Of a stretch of 14,415 bases of DNA, positions 8,332-14,415 are shown piece after piece. Both the position numbers and the translations under genes were made by a program. Numbering within the stretch: position 1 is the first letter of the stretch; each line of letters begins with the position of its first letter. Source of the stretch: Caulobacteraceae bacterium (GTDB taxonomy: Bacteria; Pseudomonadota; Alphaproteobacteria; Caulobacterales; Caulobacteraceae); the NCBI GenBank assembly GCA_025351125.1, contig JANXWN010000081.1:1-14415 (forward strand), read 5' to 3'. The notes beneath the pieces were generated by a model. It was not told where the DNA came from, did not search any database, and saw only the letters and a program-made list of their open reading frames with translations.

Positions 8332-9621
8332 TCAATCGTCCGGCTCCGCGCTGCCCTTGATCCGGCGCACCTGCGCGCCGCACGCCGACAATTTTTCCTC
8401 CAGCCGCTCAAAGCCGCGATCGAGATGATACACGCGGTTCACCACCGTCTCACCGCGCGCGGCCAAGGCGGCAATCACTAAACTGACCGAGGCGCGTAGG
8501 TCCGTCGCCATTACCTGCGCCCCCTCAAGCCGATCGACCCCGCAGACCCGCGCTTCGCCGCCGGAAACGGTAATCTCGGCGCCCAGCCGCGACAATTCGG
8601 GCACGTGCATGAAGCGGTTTTCGAAAATCGTTTCCCGCACGACGCTTTCGCCGTCGGCCAGGGTCATCAAGGCCATAAACTGCGCCTGTAAGTCGGTAGG
8701 GAAGCCGGGATAGGGATCGGTTTCAATCTCAACCGCCTTTAACCGCGCGCCGTTGCGGGAAATGGTGACACCGTCCGGGTGCCGGTCGACACCAACGCCG
8801 GCCTCGTCAAGTTTATGCAGTAGGGCGTCGATCAGATCCGGGCGGGTGTTGGTCAAGCGCACCACACCTCCCGCCATCGCCGCGGCCACAGCATAGGTGC
8901 CCATTTCGATCCGGTCGGGGATGACCGCGTGGGTTGCGCCGGTCAGGCGGGTCACGCCGGTGATGCGGATAGTCGACGTTCCGGCGCCGGAGACCTTAGC
9001 GCCCATAGCATTGAGGCAGGCGGCCAGATCGCTCAACTCCGGCTCGCACGCGGCGCCGATCAGTTCGGTGTCGCCGCGCGCCAAAACGGCGGCCAACATG
9101 GCATGCTCGGTCGCGCCGACCGAACTGAACGGAAATTTTATTCGCGCGCCTTTGAGGCCGCGCGGCGCCTGCGCGTAAACATATCCCTCGTGCAAATCGA
9201 TGTGCGCGCCCAGCGCATGCAGCGATGACAAATGTAGATCCACCGGCCGCGCGCCAATCGCGCAGCCGCCCGGCAGGCTGACCTTGGCGTGGCCGGTGCG
9301 CGCGATCAAAGGGCCCAAAACATTGAACGACGCTCGCATCTGCCGCACCAAGTCGTAGGACGCGTAGGCGCTGGTAATCTCCGGGGTGTGCAGCACGGTC
9401 TGGGGGCCCGACGCACCGTCCGATTCGGTGATGCGCGTGCCCAGTCGCTGTAAAAGAGCCCCCAAAAACCGCGTATCGCGCAAGCGCGGCATGTTGGTTA
9501 GGATTAAGGGCTCATCGGTCAGCAGTCCGGCCGCCATCAACTTGATGGCTGAATTCTTGGCCCCGCCGATCGGAATATTCCCGTGCAAGGCCGTGCCGCC
9601 GATAATCGCGATTTGGTCCAT
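8332..9621 (-). CDS. murA: UDP-N-acetylglucosamine 1-carboxyvinyltransferase
   Basis: MurA transfers enolpyruvate from PEP to UDP-GlcNAc, the first committed step of peptidoglycan precursor synthesis. The 429-residue protein has normal length for the family. Catalytic and binding residues are present: GGAKNS (K22, N23), [12 protein letters not shown] with loop cysteine C120 (E. coli C115, the fosfomycin target), [11 protein letters not shown] with D310 (general base position), and [11 protein letters not shown] with R376. The cysteine, rather than aspartate, predicts sensitivity of the enzyme itself to fosfomycin. The ATG at 9621 is preceded by AAAGGG four bases upstream, a plausible ribosome binding site. 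It is followed within 8 bases by DUF2948 and preceded, 87 bases away on the same strand, by a 45-codon small gene, suggesting a three-gene unit. Confidence 0.97.
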   Translation of the reverse strand: MDQIAIIGGTALHGNIPIGGAKNSAIKLMAAGLLTDEPLILTNMPRLRDTRFLGALLQRLGTRITESDGASGPQTVLHTPEITSAYASYDLVRQMRASFNVLGPLIARTGHAKVSLPGGCAIGARPVDLHLSSLHALGAHIDLHEGYVYAQAPRGLKGARIKFPFSSVGATEHAMLAAVLARGDTELIGAACEPELSDLAACLNAMGAKVSGAGTSTIRITGVTRLTGATHAVIPDRIEMGTYAVAAAMAGGVVRLTNTRPDLIDALLHKLDEAGVGVDRHPDGVTISRNGARLKAVEIETDPYPGFPTDLQAQFMALMTLADGESVVRETIFENRFMHVPELSRLGAEITVSGGEARVCGVDRLEGAQVMATDLRASVSLVIAALAARGETVVNRVYHLDRGFERLEEKLSACGAQVRRIKGSAEPDD

Positions 9622-9659
9622 TGTGCCCTTTGTGGCCGCCCGTCGTCGAGCGATAAAAC

Positions 9660-9700
9660 CTCTTACGCCACCGCTCTTATCGGGCCGTTCGTTGAAGAGC
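9660..9700. repeat. Short repeats in the leader ahead of murA
   Basis: On the minus strand TAAGAG occurs twice with a 14-base period (plus coordinates 9674-9679 and 9660-9665). GCTCTT at 9673-9678 is also inverted as AAGAGC at 9695-9700. These lie in the 87-base gap between the small upstream gene and murA. They may be chance, or a small operator or stem-loop. Confidence 0.25.
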
Positions 9701-9708
9701 CATAGGTC

Positions 9709-9846
9709 TTAATCGTCCGTCTTCGGGATAAGCTTGCGGCGCTTCAGATTTGCCCGCAAAGCCGTCGCCAAACGCGCCTCACGGGCGGCGATTTGCCGTT
9801 GCGCCGCAACGTTCGGCGCCGGGGTGGTCTGGGCCGGGTCAGTCAT
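9709..9846 (-). CDS. Small basic hypothetical protein, 45 residues, upstream of murA
   Basis: A 46-codon reading frame starts ATG at 9846 and stops TAA at 9709-9711. The translation begins MTDPAQTTPAPNVAAQRQ, continues with a helical, arginine-rich REARLATALRANLKRRK and ends LIPKTDD. GGGAAGG (9856-9850 on the minus strand) lies 3 bases before the ATG, close but purine-rich. The ARLA-ALRANLKRRK pattern is, as I recall, common in very small uncharacterised alphaproteobacterial proteins, so I think it is a real gene. It is probably an amphipathic helix with a positively charged face and has no signal peptide or transmembrane segment. It lies on the same strand as murA and DUF2948, 87 bases upstream. 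A TTGACG motif (9881-9876) could be part of its promoter, but no good -10 accompanies it. Function unknown. Confidence 0.7.
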   Translation of the reverse strand: MTDPAQTTPAPNVAAQRQIAAREARLATALRANLKRRKLIPKTDD

Positions 9847-9943
9847 CCGCCTTCCCGTAAACACGCGCCACGGCTCGTCAAGTGCCGATTTTGCTTCCCA
9901 CCGCGCGCCAGTTTCGCTAAAGCCGCGCTTCCCCTAGCGGGAG

Positions 9944-10018
<75 letters not shown>

Positions 10019-10063
10019 GCACATCGAAACATTCGAGGTGAAAACGCGGTTAGCCCTATAGCT

Positions 10064-10300
10064 TTATCGTTCTTCCTCGAAGGTGATCGCGACATCGGCG
10101 TTCGCGGAAAGACGGACCCGTCCGTCCTCGACGCCCGCGACCAGACCAACCGAGATGTAATGATGGTGGCCGTCGTGCCGCCCTCCCTCTTGACGCGTGA
10201 GTTTGATCCGGTCGCCATCCAGGTGGTCGACTGTCCCCACGGCCACGCCGTCCGCGCCGATCACATCCATTTTTTCCTTGATATCGTTATGCTCGAACAC
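10064..10300 (-). CDS. DUF2171 family protein, probable stress-induced
   Basis: A 78-residue protein of the DUF2171 family, a small PRC-barrel-like fold of unknown function. Family-typical sequence is IKEKMDVIGADGVAVGTVDH, followed by LDGDRIKLTRQ, HHHYISVGLVAGVEDGRVRL and an acidic end. The start is a GTG at 10300, supported by AAGGAG six bases upstream, the strongest ribosome binding site in the window; the next ATG, ten codons in, would remove the conserved N terminus. It has no signal peptide or membrane segment. A perfect EcfG-type promoter lies 55 bases upstream, placing the gene by inference in the general stress regulon. It stands alone on its strand between tRNA-Thr and divergent mutS. 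A histidine-rich stretch (RHDGHHHY) in the middle could bind metal, but that is speculative. Confidence 0.88.
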   Translation of the reverse strand: MFEHNDIKEKMDVIGADGVAVGTVDHLDGDRIKLTRQEGGRHDGHHHYISVGLVAGVEDGRVRLSANADVAITFEEER

Positions 10301-10306
10301 CGGTAG

Positions 10307-10312
10307 CTCCTT
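10307..10312 (-). promoter_or_regulatory. Ribosome binding site AAGGAG for the DUF2171 gene
   Basis: AAGGAG on the minus strand, six bases before the GTG at 10300. It decides the non-ATG start. Most other genes here lack so clear a site. Confidence 0.8.
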
Positions 10313-10354
10313 CGTACTGAATTTAACCGCTCGTTGTTGTCATCGCGCCGATGC

Positions 10355-10379
10355 AACGCGGAAATGCGCGCACCGTTCC
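10355..10379 (-). promoter_or_regulatory. EcfG (general stress sigma factor) promoter of the DUF2171 gene
   Basis: On the minus strand GGAAC (10379-10375), exactly 16 bases, then CGTT (10358-10355). This is a perfect match to the alphaproteobacterial EcfG/sigma-T consensus GGAAC-N16-17-CGTT. Transcription would start near 10347, giving a leader of about 47 bases before the GTG, with the AAGGAG inside it. Orientation and distance both fit the gene. Confidence 0.72.
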
Positions 10380-10483
10380 TTGGCTTCTATCCGCCAGGCC
10401 TAGTTTCCTTTTATCGTCAAATTGGGAGCAGCGCGGCGTCGACGACTAACGACCTTGCCTCGGAGTCGACACCCGCGCACCCC

Positions 10484-10499
10484 TGACGGGTCGCCGTCA
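10484..10499. repeat. Hairpin TGACGG-GTCG-CCGTCA upstream of mutS
   Basis: A perfect 6-bp stem with a four-base loop, just upstream of the candidate mutS promoter. It could be a small operator or chance in GC-rich DNA. A GANTC methylation site (GAGTC, 10463-10467) lies nearby. Confidence 0.25.
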
Positions 10500-10506
10500 C
10501 GCCCTG

Positions 10507-10533
10507 TTGGGATAGCCGCGCCCGCGTTATAGC
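10507..10533 (+). promoter_or_regulatory. Candidate housekeeping promoter of mutS
   Basis: TTGGGAT (10507-10513), 12 bases, then GTTATAGC (10526-10533). The -10 matches GCTANAWC at 6 of 8 positions; the -35 is weak (3 of 7). Spacing equals that of the rnd candidate. Start of transcription would fall only a few bases before the mutS ATG at 10543. Confidence 0.33.
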
Positions 10534-10542
10534 ATCAAGCCG

Positions 10543-13239
10543 ATGCACGCTTCCGCCCCCGCAATCTTATCAGAGCCGCCCACCGCCGACGGCGCCACGC
10601 CGGTTATGGCGCAGTATTTCGACGCCAAGACCCGCCAGCCCGACGCTCTGATCTTCTTTCGGATGGGCGATTTCTACGAATTGTTTTTTGCCGACGCCGA
10701 GAAGGCCGCCGCCGCGATCGGCATCACCTTGACCTATCGGGGCACCCACGCCGGTCGGCCAATCCCGATGGCGGGCGTTCCGGCGCACGCGCACGAAGCC
10801 TATCTCGCCAAGTTGATCCGCGCGGGTTTCAAAGTCGCGGTGTGCGAGCAGATGGAAGACCCCGCCGAAGCGCGCAAACGGGGCGCCAAGTCGATCGTGC
10901 GCCGCGACGTGGTAAGGGTGGTGACTCCTGGAACCCTGACCGAAGACGGCCTGTTGGACGCCCGCGGGGCTAATCGGCTGGCGGCCGTGGCCCTCCGAGG
11001 CGGTCAAGCGGCGGTCGCTAGCGTGGAACTGTCCACCGGCGAGGTCGAGTGTCTGCATCTGGCGCCCGCGGGACTGGCCGCGGCGCTCGCTGGTTTACGC
11101 CCCTCCGAAATCCTGGTTCCCGATCGCTTGTTTGCTGATCCGCAAGCGCGCGCGGCCGTGGAAGCGGCGGGCGGCGTGATCCAACCCATGCCCAGCGCCC
11201 TGGCCGAACCGGCGGCGTCGGAAGCGCGGCTTAAACGGCTTTACGGCGTCGATACGCTAGACGGCTTTGGTGCTTTGACCGGCGCGGAAGTCTCCGCGCT
11301 GGGTCTGATCGCCGCGCATCTGGAAACCACACAAGCGGGCCGGGCGCCGGCGCTTCGTCCGCCGCGTCGCGCCGGCGAGGCCGATGTGATGAGCATCGAT
11401 CCGGCCACCCGTCTTAGTCTTGAGATCGATCGGACCTTGGCGGGCGGGCGCGATGGCTCGCTGCTGGCGGCCATTGATCGGACGATCACGCCCTCGGGCG
11501 CCCGCCTGCTGGCGGCCCGGCTTTCACGGCCTCTACTATCCCCCGCCGCGATTAACGCGCGGCTGGACGCCATCGCTTGGTTTGTGGAACGCCGCGTTAC
11601 GCGTGAAAGCTTACGTACCGATCTTAAGGGCGCGAACGATATGGCCCGTGCGCTCTCGCGTCTGGCTTTGGGACGGGGGGGACCACGCGATCTGGGGTGT
11701 CTACGCGATACGCTAGCCGCGGGCGCGGCGATCGCGACGTCCTTGGACGGGTTCACCGATCCACTGACGCCGCTGCCGATGGAACTTTTGACCGCCGTTG
11801 AATCCCTGGTTTTATCCAATAAACCGGCTTTAGCCGCCTTATCGCGCGCGTTGCGCGCCGGATTGGCGGACGACCTCCCCGCGCTCGCGCGGGACGGAGG
11901 CTTCGTAGCGGCGGGCGTATCGACGGCGTTGGATACCGCTCGCGCCCTACGCGACGACAGCCGCCGCGTCATCGTCGCTCTTGAAACGCGGCTGGCGGGC
12001 GAGAGCGGCGTCGCGGTAAAAATTCGCCACAACGCCGTGCTCGGCTATTTCGTCGAAGCCACGGCACGGCAAGCGGAGCCCCTGTTGCAGCCACCGCTGT
12101 CGGGGCTCTTTATTCACCGCCAGACACTGGCCAATCAGGTGAGGTTCACGACCGTGGAACTGGCCGATCTGGACGCGCGTATCGCCCGGGCCGGTGAGCA
12201 GGCCCTCGGCTTGGAAGCGGCGATCTTCGAGACGTGGCGGGCCGCAGCCTGTGATGTCGGACCGGAGATTTTCGCCGCCGCTGAAGGTTTGGCGCGGTTG
12301 GACGCCGCCGCCGGCCTTGCCGAATGGGCCGAAGATAGCGGCGCGACACGACCGATTATCGACCAATCGCTGTGTTTCGACGCCAAGGGCGCGCGCCACC
12401 CGGTGGTCGAAGCCGCGGTCCGGCGCGCCGGTCAGGCGTTCACGCCCAACGATTGCACCCTCGACGGCGCCGGTCACGGCGGTGCTCGTCTGTCCATCGT
12501 TACCGGACCGAACATGGCGGGCAAGTCGACCTTCCTGCGCCAAAACGCGCTGCTGGCGGTGCTGGCGCAAGCGGGCTGCTTCGTGCCGGCCAAATCCTTT
12601 GCGCTGGGGATCGTCGACCGCCTGTTCAGCCGTGTCGGCGCCGGCGACGATCTGGCGCGTGGCCGCTCGACCTTTATGGCCGAAATGATCGAAACCGCCG
12701 CCATATTGACGCAGGCGACTCCTCGTTCGCTGGTGATCCTTGATGAAATCGGCCGCGGCACGGCGACCTATGACGGCTTGGCTATCGCTTGGGCGTGCGC
12801 GGAGGCCCTGCACGACACCAACCGATGTCGCGCACTGTTCGCCACGCACTACCACGAATTGGCGGTGCTCGAAGAGCGCTTGGCGCACGTCTCGAACCTG
12901 TCGCTCAAGGCCAAGGAATGGAACGGCGATCTCGTGTTTCTCCACGAAGCGGGGCCCGGTTGCGCCGATCGATCCTACGGCGTGCAGGTGGCTAAGCTCG
13001 CGGGGGTTCCCCTGGCCGTCGTGGCGCGCGCGCGGCAGGTGCTTGATCGGCTGGAACGCGAGGCCACGTCGCACGCGGGCTTGAACGACCTGCCCCTGTT
13101 CGCGGTGGCCGAGACCGCCGGCGTGAGCGTGGCGCCGCCTTCTGCCATCGAAGCCGCCCTCGCGGCGCTGGATTTGGACGGCATGAGTCCGCGCGAGGCG
13201 ATGGAGGCTCTTTATCGGCTAAAAGGCTTGGACGTTTAA
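10543..13239 (+). CDS. mutS: DNA mismatch repair protein MutS
   Basis: MutS recognises mismatches and small loops in newly replicated DNA and recruits MutL. The 898-residue protein is complete. A 20-residue lead-in precedes GATPVMAQYFDAKTRQPDAL and the mismatch-reading FYE (F44, E46 in MGDFYELFF). Connector, lever and clamp domains follow. The ATPase domain has Walker A GPNMAGKST (655-663), Walker B LVILDEIGRGT (D734, E735) and FATHYHEL. Near the end NDLPLF (848-853) resembles a beta-clamp motif, and the terminal MSPREAMEALYRLKGL is the usual C-terminal oligomerisation helix. The ATG at 10543 lacks a Shine-Dalgarno; M22 is an alternative but the longer start fits alphaproteobacterial relatives. 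glnD follows after 70 bases on the same strand, a common alphaproteobacterial pairing. Confidence 0.98.
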   Translation: MHASAPAILSEPPTADGATPVMAQYFDAKTRQPDALIFFRMGDFYELFFADAEKAAAAIGITLTYRGTHAGRPIPMAGVPAHAHEAYLAKLIRAGFKVAVCEQMEDPAEARKRGAKSIVRRDVVRVVTPGTLTEDGLLDARGANRLAAVALRGGQAAVASVELSTGEVECLHLAPAGLAAALAGLRPSEILVPDRLFADPQARAAVEAAGGVIQPMPSALAEPAASEARLKRLYGVDTLDGFGALTGAEVSALGLIAAHLETTQAGRAPALRPPRRAGEADVMSIDPATRLSLEIDRTLAGGRDGSLLAAIDRTITPSGARLLAARLSRPLLSPAAINARLDAIAWFVERRVTRESLRTDLKGANDMARALSRLALGRGGPRDLGCLRDTLAAGAAIATSLDGFTDPLTPLPMELLTAVESLVLSNKPALAALSRALRAGLADDLPALARDGGFVAAGVSTALDTARALRDDSRRVIVALETRLAGESGVAVKIRHNAVLGYFVEATARQAEPLLQPPLSGLFIHRQTLANQVRFTTVELADLDARIARAGEQALGLEAAIFETWRAAACDVGPEIFAAAEGLARLDAAAGLAEWAEDSGATRPIIDQSLCFDAKGARHPVVEAAVRRAGQAFTPNDCTLDGAGHGGARLSIVTGPNMAGKSTFLRQNALLAVLAQAGCFVPAKSFALGIVDRLFSRVGAGDDLARGRSTFMAEMIETAAILTQATPRSLVILDEIGRGTATYDGLAIAWACAEALHDTNRCRALFATHYHELAVLEERLAHVSNLSLKAKEWNGDLVFLHEAGPGCADRSYGVQVAKLAGVPLAVVARARQVLDRLEREATSHAGLNDLPLFAVAETAGVSVAPPSAIEAALAALDLDGMSPREAMEALYRLKGLDV

Positions 13240-13309
13240 GCTCCTTCCCCTTCGCCCTTGTTCAATCGAAGTCTTCACCAACTATCGCGACGCGCGCTAT
13301 ACCTTCTGA

Positions 13310-14415
13310 ATGCCCCCGCGCTTGCGCCCCACCCGCTTGGAACACGTTGTTGACGGCCACCGGCTGCGATCCCAGCTGTCCACCGCCGCGCTCGATTCGA
13401 TCGGCGACGAACCCGAACAGCGCCGCCGCGCGATGGAGATTCTTAAAGCCGCCCTGTTCCGGGGGCGGATGATCGCTAAGGAGCGGCTGGAAAACGGCGC
13501 CGGCGGGGTGGAAACCGCGCGCCTGATCTGCGGCGTCACCGACGAAGTAATCAGCGCCCTCTATGATTTCACGACGGTGCATGTCTTTCGCGCCCGCAAC
13601 CCGACCGAAGGCGAGCGTATCGCCGTAATGGCGGTGGGCGGCTACGGCCGCGGCGCCCTGGCGCCGTTTTCGGACATCGATCTTCTGTTCGTGCGACCCT
13701 ACAAAGAGACCGCGCACACCGAAAGCGTGATCGAATTTATGCTCTATGCCCTGTGGGATTTGGGCTTCAAAGTCGGCCACGCTTCGCGAACGGTGGGCGA
13801 GTGTATCAAACTGGCGCGCGCCGACTTTACCATCCGGACTTCGATTTTGGAGGCTCGCCGCCTGACCGGCGACGCGGAATTGGCCGCCAATTTGATCAAG
13901 CGCTTTCGCGACGAAGTGGTTAGGGGCTCGGGCGCCGAGTTCGTCGCCGCCAAACTTAAAGAACGCGACGAACGTCACGCCCGCGCCGGCGCCAGTCGCT
14001 TCATGGTCGAGCCGAACGTCAAGGAAGGCAAGGGCGGTTTACGCGATCTGCACACCTTGTTTTGGATTGCGCAATATCTGCATCCCGCCGCCGGTCTTGA
14101 GGCGGTGATGCGCCTGGATATGTTTGAGGGCCCTGAAGTTCGCGCCTTCATCCGCGCCTTCGACTTCCTTGAAGCGGTTCGCGCGCACCTGCATTTCACG
14201 ACCGGTCGAGCGGAAGAACGCCTGACATTCGACGTCCAGCCGGAGGTCGCTCGGCGCATGGGCTATCACGATCGCCCCCGCAAGGACGGCGACAACACCC
14301 CGGCGGTTGAGCGTTTCATGCGGCGCTATTTCCTAATGGCTAAAACCGTGGGCGCCCTCACGCGCGCCTTTTCCGCCAAACTCGAAGCCGAACAGCTGAA
14401 GTCAGAACCGCGCGG
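13310..14415 (+). CDS. glnD: PII uridylyltransferase / uridylyl-removing enzyme, N-terminal part (3' truncated by window)
   Basis: GlnD senses glutamine and adds or removes UMP on PII proteins, thereby controlling nitrogen assimilation. The window holds the first 368 residues. The nucleotidyltransferase signature is intact: GGYGRGALAPFSDIDLL, with G110, G111, S121 and the metal-binding D122 and D124. Further family blocks are GFKVGHASRTVGECI, EPNVKEGKGGLRDLHTLFWI and the start of the helical linker domain. The HD (uridylyl-removing) and ACT (glutamine-sensing) domains expected downstream are beyond the window. The ATG at 13310 is the only reasonable start: an in-frame TGA sits immediately before it (13307-13309). 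The opening is arginine-rich and there is no clear Shine-Dalgarno. The frame stays open to the last base, so truncation is due to the window edge. Confidence 0.95.
   Translation, partial: MPPRLRPTRLEHVVDGHRLRSQLSTAALDSIGDEPEQRRRAMEILKAALFRGRMIAKERLENGAGGVETARLICGVTDEVISALYDFTTVHVFRARNPTEGERIAVMAVGGYGRGALAPFSDIDLLFVRPYKETAHTESVIEFMLYALWDLGFKVGHASRTVGECIKLARADFTIRTSILEARRLTGDAELAANLIKRFRDEVVRGSGAEFVAAKLKERDERHARAGASRFMVEPNVKEGKGGLRDLHTLFWIAQYLHPAAGLEAVMRLDMFEGPEVRAFIRAFDFLEAVRAHLHFTTGRAEERLTFDVQPEVARRMGYHDRPRKDGDNTPAVERFMRRYFLMAKTVGALTRAFSAKLEAEQLKSEPR

Noticed and set aside
8324..8383. Upstream extension of the DUF2948 gene
   Set aside because: It would run 52 bases into murA and adds an arginine/glycine-rich segment unlike the family's N terminus; the ATG at 8323 fits better.
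11947..13074. Long minus-strand open frame (375 codons) opposite mutS, plus a second at 11241-12032
   Set aside because: Both lie entirely inside the strongly conserved mutS and show no family motif; long antisense frames are expected in GC-rich coding DNA.
13262..13978. Minus-strand open frame of 238 codons opposite the glnD start
   Set aside because: The plus strand encodes an intact GlnD nucleotidyltransferase with its signature residues; the antisense frame is a shadow.

Overview
The window is ordinary chromosomal DNA from a moderately GC-rich alphaproteobacterium, most likely in or near the Caulobacterales/Hyphomonadales. The reasons are an HdaA-type replication regulator next to ppk and ppx, a DUF2948 gene directly behind murA, mutS followed by glnD, promoter-like elements close to the Caulobacter housekeeping pattern, and one site that exactly fits the alphaproteobacterial EcfG (general stress) consensus. 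I see no integrase, transposase, CRISPR array, toxin-antitoxin pair or phage gene. Nearly every protein belongs to a recognised conserved family, and I do not find a new multi-gene system.

Layout. (1) 3-5464, plus strand: the 3' part of a membrane-anchored endonuclease/exonuclease/phosphatase-fold protein, hdaA (regulatory inactivation of DnaA), ppk1 (polyphosphate synthesis) and ppx (polyphosphate or pppGpp hydrolysis), the last two overlapping. (2) 5514-6683, minus strand: rnd (RNase D), convergent with ppx. (3) 6684-6778: divergent control region between rnd and purM, with several short palindromes. (4) 6779-7828, plus: purM (purine synthesis). (5) 7883-9846, minus: a probable unit reading 45-codon small gene, murA (peptidoglycan precursor), DUF2948. 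(6) 9944-10018, plus: tRNA-Thr(GGT). (7) 10064-10379, minus: a DUF2171 gene with a strong ribosome binding site, behind an EcfG-type promoter. (8) 10543-14415, plus: mutS (mismatch repair) and the 5' part of glnD (nitrogen sensing), which runs off the window.

Themes. The first block combines replication-initiation control with polyphosphate turnover, both tied to nutrient and stress state. HdaA carries an obvious beta-clamp motif, and MutS has a weaker clamp-like motif near its C terminus. The best regulatory observations are the stress promoter of the DUF2171 gene, the palindromic -10-like element that could serve both rnd and purM, and promoter positions suggesting leaderless or nearly leaderless rnd and mutS messages. 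A 45-residue basic protein ahead of murA is the least characterised gene. The only gene-free stretches of note are 10301-10542 (242 bases, two promoter candidates and a hairpin), 9847-9943, 6684-6778 and 9622-9708.
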